Assembly: GCA_011317545.1 (NCBI GenBank)
Contig: WUJK01000014.1
Span: 806,001-870,000, forward strand
DNA from: Coniella vitis
Taxonomy: Eukaryota > Ascomycota > Sordariomycetes > Diaporthales > Schizoparmaceae
Direction of reading: 5' to 3'
DNA length: 64,000 bases
This document shows positions 1 through 11,346 of this stretch, piece by piece (the stretch's first letter is position 1; every line of letters starts with the position of its first letter). The notes below the pieces were generated by a model, which was not told the origin of the DNA, did not search any database, and worked only from the letters and a program-made list of their open reading frames with translations. The position numbers and the translations under genes were made by a program.

Positions 1-399
1 GCGCAGAACTGGCTGCGAATCGTGGCGGACGATATTGATGATCTTGGCACGGCAGGCGTGGTGAAAACCATCCTCGACGCCATCCCCGCCGACGACCCCG
101 TGTACTTGTCTATTGACATTGACGTGCTAGACCCGGCCTTTGCACCTGGCACGGGAACCCCAGAGCCGGGCGGCTGGACAACGCGCGAGCTGATTCGGAT
201 TCTGAGGGGCATTGAAGGGTTGAATGTGGTTGGGGCGGATGTGGTGGAGGTGGCGCCCGCATATCAGGGTAGGGGAGAGGAGACGGCGCTGGCGGCTGCG
301 CAGGTGGTGTATGAGATATTGAGCTCTGTTGTGAAGAGGGGGATGCTGGAGATGGGGAAGGAGGATGCTGTGGCTGAGGAGGTCAAGGATGAGTTGTAG
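1..399 (+). CDS. Agmatinase/arginase-family ureohydrolase, C-terminal part
   Basis: Partial gene: the 5' end lies outside the window and the frame is open from base 1 to a TAG at 397-399. The visible ~132 residues carry the ureohydrolase signature around SIDIDVLDPAF, whose aspartates bind the Mn pair, followed by the PGTGTPEPGG loop and a GADVVEVAP strand with the last metal and substrate contacts. The family hydrolyses guanidino compounds (agmatine, arginine or relatives) to urea and an amine. The GTGTPEPGG loop looks more like agmatinase than arginase, but substrate cannot be fixed from this fragment. No intron is visible in this part. The acidic C-terminal tail (EDAVAEEVKDEL) is not a known catalytic element. 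Confidence 0.85.
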   Translation, partial: AQNWLRIVADDIDDLGTAGVVKTILDAIPADDPVYLSIDIDVLDPAFAPGTGTPEPGGWTTRELIRILRGIEGLNVVGADVVEVAPAYQGRGEETALAAAQVVYEILSSVVKRGMLEMGKEDAVAEEVKDEL

Positions 400-970
400 A
401 TGGTTATTTTGGATGGTGTTATGGTGGTGTTGCTGTTGCTTCAGATTTGGTGCTGAGTATTGTGATCTTGGCGCACAGAGCAGCTCTTTGAGAGCTCGAA
501 AGAGGAGACGGATGGACTGTAAGAAACTATATCTGATCAGCGTTCTTCAAAGCCAGATAGATGGTGAGCACAGCTTATCAAAACAAGAAGGCACCAGTGC
601 TAATCCTGCAATCTGAAGGGTTGAAACATCCAATATCAGCTATCTCGGTGGTGACGCTGGCTTGAGACTTGGGACTTGGTGGGTGAGTCAAAGCCCAAAA
701 AGAAAAAGTGACACAGTGACATGTGAGTGAGTCAAACCCCCCACCGAGCACACAGCGACAGCGGCAGTGGCAGGTGCAGCCCACTCCAAAGCTGCCTCCC
801 TTATCTTTTCGCAAACTCCACCACAGCCCAACCCGATTGTTTACGTTTGTGTTGTCGACGTTCTTGCCTCAATTTCACTCTGACTGTCACTGCCCTCAGT
901 CGAGCCCCCCGTAGTGTCTGCCAGCCAGCCTACCAGTTCAATTGGACAGGACAAAGCAAAAGCACCCACA
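400..970. other. Intergenic: ureohydrolase 3' region and AsnRS promoter
   Basis: No gene is supported. The stretch should hold the terminator of the upstream ureohydrolase and the promoter and leader of the AsnRS gene. Bases 730-930 are C-rich and pyrimidine-rich, as is common upstream of housekeeping genes in filamentous fungi. Small open frames here start at non-ATG codons and resemble no family. Confidence 0.5.
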
Positions 971-2884
971 ATGGCTGCCATCCAAGAGCTCGCTGAGCGC
1001 GTCAAGCCCGAAGGGGACAGCAAGATCTACATCGACACCGACGCCGGCTTTGACGATGCCACCGCCGCCGACGGCACCGAGGTCAAGCCGTACAAGTCGC
1101 TCGCCTACGCCATGATTGCCCACCTCGAGCGCCCCGCAGCCACCTCGTACCTGACGCGCGCCTCCAAGACGGGCGACGACCCCGCTGCCGCCCTGCAGTG
1201 GAAGGAACCCGCCAAGAGCGCCGTCAAGAAGGCCAACTCGGCCGTCGATGCCCACAAGAAGAAGCTTGCAAAGAAGGCTGCCACCGACGCAAAAGAGGAA
1301 GAGGCCAAGAAGCAGCGTCTCGGCAACCTCGAGGAGGCTAAAAAGGTCGTCATCAAGCAGGACCCTAGCTTGCCTGAGGCCAGGCGCATCCGCATCGACG
1401 ACAAGAACATTGCGTTGGGCGAGGGCGACAAGCAGGGCGAGAGAGTCAAGGTCTATGGTCGTATCGACCAGCTACGACCGCAGAAGCAGGCTGTAAGTAG
1501 AAGTGGTCTATATTTGCGCACGACAATTGACAGGCGAGTCTTTGGCTGACAACACATTTACACCCTCACGACAGACCTTCATCGTCTTCACTGACGGCTA
1601 CGGCTCCCTGCAGTGCATATTACCCACTGGCCCTCTGACGCAGACATACGATGCTTTGACCTTTGCCAGAAGTACCTCGCTTGTTCTGTACGGTGAAATG
1701 AAGAAGGCCCCGCCCGCAGCAAAGACGCCCGACAACCGCGAGTTGCACGTCGACTACTACGAAGTGATTGGCGCCGCGCCCACCGACAAGGACGCCATCA
1801 CCAACAAGGTCTCGCATACCCAGGACCCCTGGGAGGCCGACATGCTCGACAACCGCCACCTCGTGCTGCGCGGCGAAAAGGCCTCATCTGTCATGAAGAT
1901 CCGCGCCGAGGTCGACTACGCCTTCCGCCACCTCTACAAGCAAATGAAGATCCGCCAAGTGTCGCCGCCCGCACTCGTCCAGACGCAGGTCGAGGGTGGC
2001 TCGACGCTGTTCGGTTTCAACTACTACGGCGAGGACTCGTACCTCACGCAGTCCTCGCAGCTCTACCTTGAGACCGTCCTGCCGTCCATGGGCAACGTCT
2101 ACTGCATTGAGAAATCGTTCCGTGCCGAAAAGAGTCTGACGCGCCGTCACTTGTCCGAGTACACGCACATTGAGGCTGAACTCGACTTTATCACATTTGA
2201 GGACCTGCTCAGTCACCTCGAGGAGATGATTTGCGGTGTTGTCGACTACGTTCTGGCCGACAGCGAGATCGCCGAGTATGTCAAGCAGGTTAACCCTGAC
2301 TTCAAGAAGCCCAGCCGGCCCTTCTTGCGCATGAAGTACACCGATGCCATTGAATGGTAAGTTGGACGAAAGCCCGAGTCGGGAGAATCAAACAGTGAGT
2401 AGCAAGCGCTGACAAAATCACCTACAGGCTCAACGCACAAGACCCTCCCATTCTCAACGAAGAAGGCAACCCCCATGTCTTTGGCGACGACATTGCCGAA
2501 GCTGCCGAGCGCAAAATGACCGACGCCATCAACAAGCCCATTTTCCTGACCCACTTCCCCGTCGAGATCAAGGCTTTTTACATGAAGAAGGACCCTGCCG
2601 ACCTGCGTGTCACCGAGAGCGTTGACGTGCTCATGCCAGGTGTTGGCGAGATTGTCGGCGGCTCGATGCGTATGGAGGGTCACGCCGAGTTGGAGGCCGC
2701 GTTCAAGAAGCATGGCATCGACCCGACCCCTTACTACTGGTACCTTGACCAGCGCAAATACGGCACCAGCCCACACGGTGGTTATGGATTAGGTCTCGAG
2801 CGATTCCTGGCGTGGTTGGCCAACCAGCACACTGTCCGGACGTGCTGTATGTACCCTCGCTTCATGGGTCGGTGCAAGCCTTGA
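971..2884 (+). CDS. DED81: Asparaginyl-tRNA synthetase, cytosolic
   Basis: Class IIb synthetase that charges tRNA-Asn with asparagine in the cytosol. Exons: 971-1492, 1575-2356, 2428-2884; 586 residues. The first intron has donor GTAAGT and the second GTAAGT with acceptor CTACAG; both junctions rebuild family sequence. Residues ~1-130 are the Lys/Ala-rich eukaryotic extension with a charged helix. An OB-fold anticodon-binding domain follows (KVYGRIDQLRPQKQ, then TFIVFTDGYGSLQC). The catalytic domain contains the GGSTLFGFNYYGEDSYLTQSSQLYLE-type region, motif 2 around SFRAEKSLTRRHLSEYTHIEAE, and motif 3 GYGLGLERFLAWL. The C-terminus RTCCMYPRFMGRCKP is typical of AsnRS and separates it from AspRS. 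ATG at 971 has a good context (acaATGG); an upstream in-frame GTG is not used. Confidence in identity is high. Confidence 0.95.
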
Positions 2885-3516
2885 TTGGTGGTGGAAGAGA
2901 AGACGAAACCAATGACGAGAAGGAGAAGAAGAAGAAGAAGAAGAAAAAGAAGAAGAAGAAGCAAAAGCAGGAATACATGTGTATGCGAACTTGTGTTGTG
3001 ACCAATAGAGGTGATGGGAAAGATGGTGGATGACATCGTTGACAATACCGACAACACACATACACACAATTAGACAAGAACCATGTGTTCATTCCACCCG
3101 TAGCTATCTCATGCGCACACCAATGATGGAGCGACGGGAATGAAAATACAAGCATACAAGCAAACTAGCGTGTAGCTAGCTGAATAACTACTGGGCTGTT
3201 TTGAGTGTCTGGTGGTAGACGAATACAGACATTTTGATCAGATGAACATGCACTGATGCAAAAGTTTGATGTACACTATCTGGTACTAACACGGGAAAAC
3301 AAAATCATGCAAGACTAGAATGGGATTTACTTCCTGTTTCGCATGGGATCCCTTTTTGTCAGGAGAGAAACCGATGAAAGAATGATGAACATGTTTTGGC
3401 TCGGTACATAACTGAACCCATTACGTGTGGATGAACTCATTCTGTACTCGGTCATTTCCTAGGCTAGGTATGTACATAGTACTCGACGTGCTCTACCGTT
3501 GCACTGCATATGTAAC

Positions 3517-3518
<2 letters not shown>

Positions 3519-3561
<43 letters not shown>

Positions 3562-3578
3562 AAGAAAGAAAGAAAGCG
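3519..3578. repeat. A-run plus GAAA microsatellite
   Basis: An uninterrupted run of about 41 A followed by five GAAA-like units. Read on the minus strand it is a T-tract. It lies in gene-poor DNA with no gene directly attached. Confidence 0.9.
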
Positions 3579-6037
3579 ATTATACTAGCGGATTGGTATT
3601 ACTTGTCACTACATAGTATTCCAACTCATGCATCAAGTCACAGTGGAACTGGAATGTATATTGACGCAAGCGCAGCGCGCTGGCTGCTCGTCACCTTTTT
3701 GGCGAGGACATTTCATTGATCTGGTCACAGACAGTACATATGTAAGTTGCACGTTGACTAGTATAGTTCATATGCCGTAGATTATCCATCACCGCGTTGC
3801 TCGGACTCTGGTTCTCAGATATAGGTACAGGGCATGAGATGAGAGAGAGAGAGCTTATTAGTTGGTGGACGGTCTTGATTGGAGACTTGGTGGCAGCCCG
3901 CCAATTGGCGATATCAGTTGAGATGATATTCTGGCATATATATATATATACCTTCATTCCTGGTCGTAGTAATTGTAGCAACTCTACTTGTTGTGACTCG
4001 AGCAGAGCAAGAGACGGAAGGAGAGAGGTTTTGGTCCAAAACGGCGGTATATTCTGAGACCCGACCCCCCTCCACCCTTCCCCCTTTCAAAAGGGCTCCG
4101 TGGTGGTGCTTTTGCTGCCTTGTCCTGTTTCTCGGCTGCGAAGCGAGAGAGAACGTGGCTCTACTATGTACATAAGTAGTAGATGGGTATGATATGCATA
4201 GTACATGGTATGCCTGGGAAGAAGACAAGAATATATACACATCTGGGATCTTCTCTGCTGCACGCACTTTCTTGTTGATTCACTCTCGAAAAGTAAGTGC
4301 TATACACGCCGGCAATTGGAGGCTATCATACCCAAAGTCGGACTCGATATCCCGCCGTGATACCCAGACTTCCAAGGAAGAGAAGTGAAGAATGACAGGA
4401 CACCACAAAAGCAAAAGCATCCACGCACACGACTAAAGAGTACTTACACGTGGATGCGCAAGGATTAATGACAACTTGTGAGTACACGGTACGCGCTATA
4501 CGTAGCTAGTATATACCAAGTATTCCAAGGACCGGTTCCCCTTTCGTAGTGCAGACCCCTGTCTCTCAACAAGTCATTTTTTTTACTATGGATTTCATTC
4601 AGTGGACGCCCTGCTACCGGCCGTGTGCAACCGTATGCTTTAATACAGTTTTGTTTTCTTCTCTTTCTTTGCTCATTAATCATGTAAGCATAACGAGGAA
4701 CGCTGTTTCACAACAAGAAGAAGAAGAAGAAGAGAGCCTGGCCTGGCATCTTTTGCGCTCGCCCATGTTTTACTTGGTACACTTTTTTTGCTCGTTCCTG
4801 CAGCAGTTCCCCTGTTGGATGTTCCCGCGACGCCTGCGATCATGGTGGTGGGTTTTTTTTTTTTTTTTTTTTTTTAATATTCTTTTTTGTTTCTCGGTGT
4901 GGGGATTAAAGCAGGAATGTCCCTGTTTCTGTTTCTGTGACAATCAATCTGGGACCACTCACTTCCAAAGTTCACTGACAGCAGACCTCTTTTTCTGCTT
5001 CTTTGTTCACAGGGGAGGATTGTTTATCGAATTGGTGCGTGAGCAAAAGTCGTTTCTGCATCCGTGAGGCTGTTTACGGACAGGTACGTGCCAACATATT
5101 CTGTCTGTCCGGAAGCAAGGAATTAGAGAGAGAGAGAGGGAGGGGGGGGTTGCTTTGTACATTGGCTTGGATCAAGAAAGCGGCTTGTACTATTACATGA
5201 CACTCACCTAGATACTATATACATACTAAGGCTATCCTGGCTAACAACTCGATTGAACCCCTGTCTGGACCCTGCGACTCAAAGGAAGGGGGACCCTTGT
5301 TGAGCTAACGTGGCTTAAATGGAAGCAAAAAGTATTGTATCGTATACTATGTATATTCTGCTTCGGCCAATTCTGTAGTAACCTTGTATGTGTGTTCATG
5401 GTAGGCTTTTTTATTTTTCATTTTCATTTTTCAAGTTTGTCTGTTAAAAGAAAAGGTAATGCACTTATTCTGTCGTTTATTCATTACATAATGCAAGCCT
5501 TGGTCGTCGTCGTCGTCTGGGCCGTTGCGTTGCGGAACCAATACTGCGGGAGATGAGCAGTTGCGTTTAGCTTACTGTAGTAAAGTGTGGGAGCGGAATG
5601 TGGGTTGGTGTGCATGGCATCACGTTCTGCTACTGTCATAATACATCTCTTTCTGATAAAAATCAAAATACACCTTCTTTGTGTGTGTTTTGTCTGTGGT
5701 AGTTCCTCTTTTGCGGTGCTGTGTGACCGCCTCCAGTACATAGTAGCACATTCGTGCTAAGTACGAGATGGCGTTTACTACATAGTATGTACATTTCCAT
5801 ACATCACTGTCAACTACTAACCGAGCCAATGTATGTTGGCACGGGTGTTCTCTGGGGGGCATTCACACCTGCAGAACAGAACGTCTAGAGAAGTGCGATT
5901 CTCCCGTCCAGGTTAATTGTTTTGGTTGGGCGTGCGGGTGAAACGAATCATCCCATGTTGTGCTGGGCCCGAAACGGGTAGCGCGCATCACCCATCATTA
6001 CACGAGATTGATAAACTTCTGTGCTAACAAGATGCAG

Positions 6038-6044
<7 letters not shown>

Positions 6045-6072
<28 letters not shown>
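6045..6072. repeat. TG dinucleotide repeat
   Basis: About 14 consecutive TG units in intergenic DNA, a simple microsatellite. Confidence 0.85.
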
Positions 6073-6076
<4 letters not shown>

Positions 6077-7397
6077 CCAGAAAAGTCTGTGGGATTCTCA
6101 ATGCTTTGGGATCCGCGGGCACGACATGCTGTGCATAGTGCATTCATTATTTAGCCGAATAAACGAGGTGCCATGATTGGGTGATGCTCGACTTTTTATT
6201 CCCTCCACCCCCCTTTTTCCCCTTCTTCTCAGCCAAAAGAAGACGGAGGTGGCGGCGAAGGCGGCGGCGGTTGATATCTCTGGTTGGACTCTTGACACAC
6301 ACGCACACACAAAGAAGTCAGCGCCCATTTCCTGGTTGTTATTCGCCATCGGCGCTTACTGCAAATGACACCGTTGGGTGAGAGGAACAAGAACTCGTGT
6401 AGGTCAAGTGTGCGCGTGTATATGTGCGGCCTGATGAGGCGACCCCGGGGATTATTACTATGCACTCACCACCTAGGTATGTACTACTGCTGAATGACAG
6501 TCCCCCAAGAAGACTGGTGCCTCGGATCACTTACTCGTTCATTGTGCGACTTTTCACATGTGGCCCTCCTCAGTCAAGGCCATTCGGGTGGCACCGTACG
6601 CAAGCAAGTTGCCTGCTCTGCCCGTGACCTTTTGACGAATTTGAAACGAGACAGCAGGTCGGCTTTTCTATTCGCGCCTTCATTGTACAACCGGCGTCCC
6701 AGGTCCACGCCATCCAAGGGGCGGCAGGGCGCTGTCGCTGTCATCCCGCGCTTGCGTGGAGGAGTACATAGTCCCGTAGCCAAGATGAGCGAGCACCTTC
6801 TGCTAAGAATACATTGGCTACAGAGATAGATCAAACGCTGCGCTTTCTTTAGGTACTTGGACTGGTAGTCGTGTCTGGAAGATTTTATCGAAGCCGGCCT
6901 GATATGCTGCTCATTTCCCTGTGGGGAAGCGCAAAATCCTCACCACTGCAAGCGTACAGTACGTGGTGTGCTCTTATGTATGCAGTCTTTGCGGGGAGAA
7001 GGAGGCGGCGAGTTGGTCGCGTACCTGCCACCCTGCCCAAGTACTACCGACGCCAGGTACTACATAGTACTATGTCTTTACGAAGATACCTTGTACAGGG
7101 GCGGCAGGCCAGTCATACCGCCATAGCGTTACCGGCATGCTGGAGCTCCGCTGGCCGGCTCCTCTGCGCAGGGGCGCTAGGGAAAGTTAAATTGCGATGC
7201 CAGGGATGGCTGCACCTAGGCCGGCCGTCCTTGCCCCTTTTGGGCCCCCGCCCTGGTGGCCCATTGGGGTCTGCGCCGGTCTGCGCTGGTCGGTTGCTGC
7301 TAAGCCCCACCTCTCCTTCCACGGTGAGCACAGTGCTGCGCTGCTGCGCTGCTGCTTCTCTGCCTGCTGTGCCTGCCTGTGTCGTAGGCTGGACTGA

Positions 7398-7402
<5 letters not shown>

Positions 7403-7430
<28 letters not shown>

Positions 7431-7431
7431 T
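7403..7431. repeat. GGCT tetranucleotide repeat
   Basis: About seven tandem GGCT units preceded by CTGA-type units, a microsatellite in non-coding DNA. Confidence 0.85.
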
Positions 7432-7500
7432 ACTCGTTCCTTCCCATGATACTGTTAGACCCCCAGTCTAATTTCTCGCGCTCTCAAAGCCTAGGTACCA

Positions 7501-8970
7501 ACCATACTATCTAGTAGGTAGGTACTCATGTACAGAGCAGAGGGTTCAGGTCAGGTCAGGTCGCCTCGTCTCCGAATCCTCACGCGGCCATTCTCAATTT
7601 GACCTCCCCTTTTTTTTTTTTTTCCTCCTGCTCTCTTTCCCTCTCTTGCTCTCTCTCCTGGCTCGCAATTCCGCTTCCTCGTGTCTTTTTTCACTTTCCC
7701 CCTGGTCCTCGCTCCGGGCTCAGGTTGACCTCTCCTCTTTCGTTCGCTCTTGTTCGTTCTCGGATCGGCCTCGACCTTCGCCTTTGCCTCGTCGCCTGCT
7801 TTTTCTGGTACTCGGGCGGTGATAACTGGCACCTTTGTGACCCCGTTGCTACATACCTTAGCTTTTGCGCGCGCGCGCGCAAGACACGGGCTTCGACTTG
7901 ACCTTCTTGTTTCCTTCTTTCTGCCCTTTACGGCTCGCCCTTCTCTGTCTGCTTTTTAATTTGCATTGCGCTGCTTTGCTTTGCGCCCAGCTCGGCCAAA
8001 TCCAAACAGCCACCTCCGTCCGCATTGCAGCATTTGGCCGCCCGCCGCGACGAGGTCACTCAACGTCGTTGCTCCAAGATCAACGTGCTCCTTGTTCAGC
8101 AAGTATACTGTCTTGTTATAGTTGAGCTGGACTGCCGTCTGCTCCGAATCCTACCATCCTCTCAATCCACCCGTCGAAAATCCACTCCTCGACCCCGCTT
8201 GGCGTGACGAACCTCACCGCGAACGAACGAACGGATCAGCCCCTGGCCTCTTGTGCTCTTCGTGGTGGCATTGTTCTCATTCCGCCTTGCCATTCTCCTC
8301 CTTTGGCACTGCGCTATAGCTACCGCTCCCTCGCCGTTCTTCTTACCAGCCGTCTTTGTTCGACTGCGGGTATTGCAAGCAATTGCCAAAGCCACCCTTC
8401 AATCGACCATTGCTGTCCCGCCTAGTCCGTCGTCGGATTCATACAGCCCGCCGGGACTTTGGATCTTTCGCCTCGTCCTTTGACCTTTCCATCAGGCTGT
8501 GTGCGCCTTCCAAGAGTCGCCTCGATCTCCCGACTCTGCATGTGGTAGTCTAGGTCGCTTCGCCCAAGCGCATTTCTTCTCATTTGCATATACGACCTTT
8601 TCTTCCTCTTCTTTTTTTTTTTTTTTTTTATATTCTTAACGGCTTCCTGGTCGCGACACGTTTGTCCTCTTTTCACCTGGGTTGTTTCGGCGGAATAATT
8701 TGAACGTAGCTTAAAGGCGCAAACAAAACATAAAGAGAAAAAAGAAACAGATAGGGAAGCTTGTTGCCAGCTGCACAACGTTGGTCGTGGACTTTTATTT
8801 GAAGAGATACCCCCACCCCTACTATACGATTGTCGGTGTTTGTACAACACCGCAAACTTTCAGCTTCTTGACGCGTGCCTGTCCTTCCTGGGAGGCACCT
8901 CTAATCTTTCAAAACGGCAGTCCTATCTCACGTCGGTCGGGACAATCTTGTCCCTCCTCATCTGCTCGGG
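7501..8970 (+). promoter_or_regulatory. Long pyrimidine-rich upstream/leader region of the MRN1-like gene
   Basis: The 1.4 kb before the ATG at 8971 is strongly CT-rich on the plus strand, especially 7600-8560, with T-runs at 7609-7623 and 8610-8628 and a GC run at 7867-7880. Such CT tracts mark promoters and long 5' leaders of highly expressed or post-transcriptionally controlled genes in filamentous fungi. The transcription start and any leader intron cannot be fixed from sequence alone. No coding region is supported here. Confidence 0.45.
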
Positions 8971-11346
8971 ATGCAGGAGCATAACCCAGGCCCCATTGGC
9001 CAAGCTGGCCCCAGTGGTGGTGGCCTCGGCCGCTTTGGTCACGCTTCCAAGCCCTCGACGAGCGACACGGGCTTTTCCCACGGCGCTTTCACTTCCAATG
9101 TCTCTGGCTTCGCCGACAGACACCCGCGCCGCGGAAACATCCCTACCATTAACACCCAGAGCGTCCAGCAGCAGACGCTTAACCCCAATATTGCCGACAT
9201 GACCACACCCGGCTCGGGCTTCGACATGCAGTTCACTCCTCTGCTCCCATCCCAGCTCCTTCTGGGCAGCCCCTTCCAGCCGGGTACGCCTGCTGCTTTT
9301 GCGAACGGTCAGTTCCAAAGCATGAGTGGCTACCAGCAGGCTCAGCAGAATGGCCAGCAGAACAACGGGCTCGGAAGTCCTGTTCAGCAGCCCCTCTCTC
9401 CTGGCGGCTACCAGGCCATGGTCTCGCCCTCAACCTATGGAGCGCCTCAATTCTTTGCCCCTCAGTCTCCCACGACGGCATATGGCAACATGGGCGCACA
9501 GATGCAGATGCAAATGAATCCTGGCTCTCCCGTGGCCATGAGCCCCGTGGTCAGCGGCTCCAGCCGTACGGTTTACCTGGGCAACATCCCTCAGGATACG
9601 CCTGCCGAGGAGATTCTGGGCCATGTGCGCAGCGGTCAGATTGAGTCCGTCCGACTGCTCCCCGACAAGAACTGCGCCTTCATCTCCTTCCTCGACGCCA
9701 GCTCCGCCACCCACTTCCACTCTGATGCCATCTTGAAAAAGCTCTGCATCAAGGGCCAGGACATCAAGGTCGGCTGGGGCAAGCCGTCTCAGGTTCCAAC
9801 GTCAGTCTCCTTGGCTGTTCAGCAGTCTGGAGCCTCTCGCAACGTTTACCTCGGCAACCTGCCCGAGGACATTTCTGACGAGGAAATCAGAGAAGACTTG
9901 GGCAAATTTGGCGCCATTGACACCATCAAGATTGTGCGCGAGAAGAATATTGCTTTTATTCACTTCTTATCCATCGCCAACGCGATCAAGGCCGTCTCGC
10001 AGCTTCCTCAAGAAGCCAAATGGCAGGCTCCGCGTCGCGTCTACTATGGCAAGGACCGATGTGCCTACGTCTCCAAGACCCAGCAGCAAAACGCAGCACA
10101 GTACCTGGGCATCGCCCCGGGCTATGCCCACATGCTGACTGGCGCTGACCGCGATGTGATTTCGAGCGCCTTGGCTCAACAGTCTGTCGCTGCTGCTGCT
10201 GTTGCCACTACTGCTGGTGGCATCAACAACCTCGGAAACCGGACCATTTACCTGGGCAACATCCACCCCGAGACCACGATTGAGGAAATTTGCAACGTTG
10301 TGAGAGGCGGGCTTTTGCACCACATTCGATACATCCCAGACAAGCACATTTGCTTTGTCACTTTCATCGATCCTACCGCTGCCGCCTCGTTTTACGCTTT
10401 GAGCAACATCCAGGGCTTGATGATCCACAACCGTCGTTTGAAGATTGGCTGGGGCAAGCACTCTGGAGCTCTTCCCCCAGCGATTGCGCTCGCTGTCAGT
10501 GGCGGTGCGTCGCGAAATGTCTACATTGGCAACCTCGACGAGACATGGACCGAGGAGAGGCTGAGACAGGATTTCTCCGAGTATGGCGAGATTGAGCTCG
10601 TCAATACTCTCCGTGAGAAGAGCTGTGCCTTTGTTAACTTCACCAACATTGCCAACGCCATCAAGGCCATCGAGGCTGTTCGCAGCAAGGACGAGTACAG
10701 GAAGTTCAAGGTCAACTTTGGCAAGGACCGCTGTGGTAACCCACCACGACAGCTTCAGCAGCAAAGCGGATCGCCACGCAACGAGGTCCCCTCTCCAGGA
10801 CAAGCGCCTCAGAGCGGGTCTCCCACCCACGGTCACATGAAGAATCAGCCTACGCTCTTCAACAATCAGAGCAATCCCTTGACCGTGTACCTGAACCAGG
10901 TCTCCCAACAAGCACAGCACCACCACCAGCAACAGAATCAGGCTCTGGCCGCTCAGCAGGCCGTGCTCTTTGGAACTGCAGCATCTTCGCCGAGTGAGAT
11001 CACGCTACAGATGCCTGACGGCTCCGTCTCTGGTCATGGCCAGTCTGCCAGCATTTCCAACGGCTACGGCGCCCAAAACGCTGCAAGTGGTCCAACAACC
11101 ATTGGTGGCCTCCTTGCCCCTGCCAACGCTCGTGGCCAGCACAGCCGAGCGGTGAGCTTGCCTGCTTTCGGACCCGGCTTCGAGAACGGCGGCACAAGCC
11201 CCAACAGCATCCAGGGAAGCGTCATTGACGAGCCTACCCGGCGTGGCCACCAATACCAGGCCAGCTTTGGCGGCATGGGCAGCAGCTACGGCCTCGCCAT
11301 TCAAGGTGGTCTCAACGGTTGGGTCGAGGAAGAAGTGGCAAACTAA
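8971..11346 (+). CDS. MRN1: RNA-binding protein with four RRMs (Mrn1 / S. pombe Nrd1 type)
   Basis: Intronless 791-residue protein. Residues 1-198 are a Gln/Ser/Pro/Gly-rich low-complexity region. Four RRMs follow at about 199-270 (VYLGNIP, with AFISF as RNP1-like), 290-362 (VYLGNLP), 424-496 (IYLGNIH) and 514-588 (VYIGNLD). They come in two tandem pairs: RRM1 and RRM3 both end in a GWGK motif, RRM2 and RRM4 in GKDRC. This arrangement suggests an old internal duplication and is characteristic of the Mrn1/Nrd1 family, cytoplasmic mRNA regulators that in S. pombe restrain sexual differentiation. The tail (590-791) is Gln/Ser-rich with a His/Gln stretch. It is not related to the S. cerevisiae termination factor also called NRD1. 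ATG 8971 follows the CT-rich leader; a leader intron is possible but unproven. Confidence 0.9.
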   Translation: MQEHNPGPIGQAGPSGGGLGRFGHASKPSTSDTGFSHGAFTSNVSGFADRHPRRGNIPTINTQSVQQQTLNPNIADMTTPGSGFDMQFTPLLPSQLLLGSPFQPGTPAAFANGQFQSMSGYQQAQQNGQQNNGLGSPVQQPLSPGGYQAMVSPSTYGAPQFFAPQSPTTAYGNMGAQMQMQMNPGSPVAMSPVVSGSSRTVYLGNIPQDTPAEEILGHVRSGQIESVRLLPDKNCAFISFLDASSATHFHSDAILKKLCIKGQDIKVGWGKPSQVPTSVSLAVQQSGASRNVYLGNLPEDISDEEIREDLGKFGAIDTIKIVREKNIAFIHFLSIANAIKAVSQLPQEAKWQAPRRVYYGKDRCAYVSKTQQQNAAQYLGIAPGYAHMLTGADRDVISSALAQQSVAAAAVATTAGGINNLGNRTIYLGNIHPETTIEEICNVVRGGLLHHIRYIPDKHICFVTFIDPTAAASFYALSNIQGLMIHNRRLKIGWGKHSGALPPAIALAVSGGASRNVYIGNLDETWTEERLRQDFSEYGEIELVNTLREKSCAFVNFTNIANAIKAIEAVRSKDEYRKFKVNFGKDRCGNPPRQLQQQSGSPRNEVPSPGQAPQSGSPTHGHMKNQPTLFNNQSNPLTVYLNQVSQQAQHHHQQQNQALAAQQAVLFGTAASSPSEITLQMPDGSVSGHGQSASISNGYGAQNAASGPTTIGGLLAPANARGQHSRAVSLPAFGPGFENGGTSPNSIQGSVIDEPTRRGHQYQASFGGMGSSYGLAIQGGLNGWVEEEVAN

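Larger units (their letters stand above)
2885..7500. other. Gene-poor intergenic DNA with simple repeats
   Basis: No protein gene or tRNA could be supported over about 4.6 kb. It holds a purine run just after the AsnRS stop (2923-2970), a 41-nt A-run followed by GAAA repeats (3519-3578), a T-run (4857-4875), a TG run (6045-6072), a GGCT run (7403-7431), and several copies of a TACATAGTA-type palindrome (3472, 3609, 4162, 5736, 5776, 7058). The open frames are short, change strand and have no recognisable domains. An unannotated non-coding RNA cannot be excluded. Confidence 0.5.

Noticed and set aside
6871..7401. 176-codon plus-strand frame in the gene-poor block
   Set aside because: Starts at a non-ATG codon, is Cys/Arg/Leu-rich and crosses palindromic intergenic motifs; no family resemblance.
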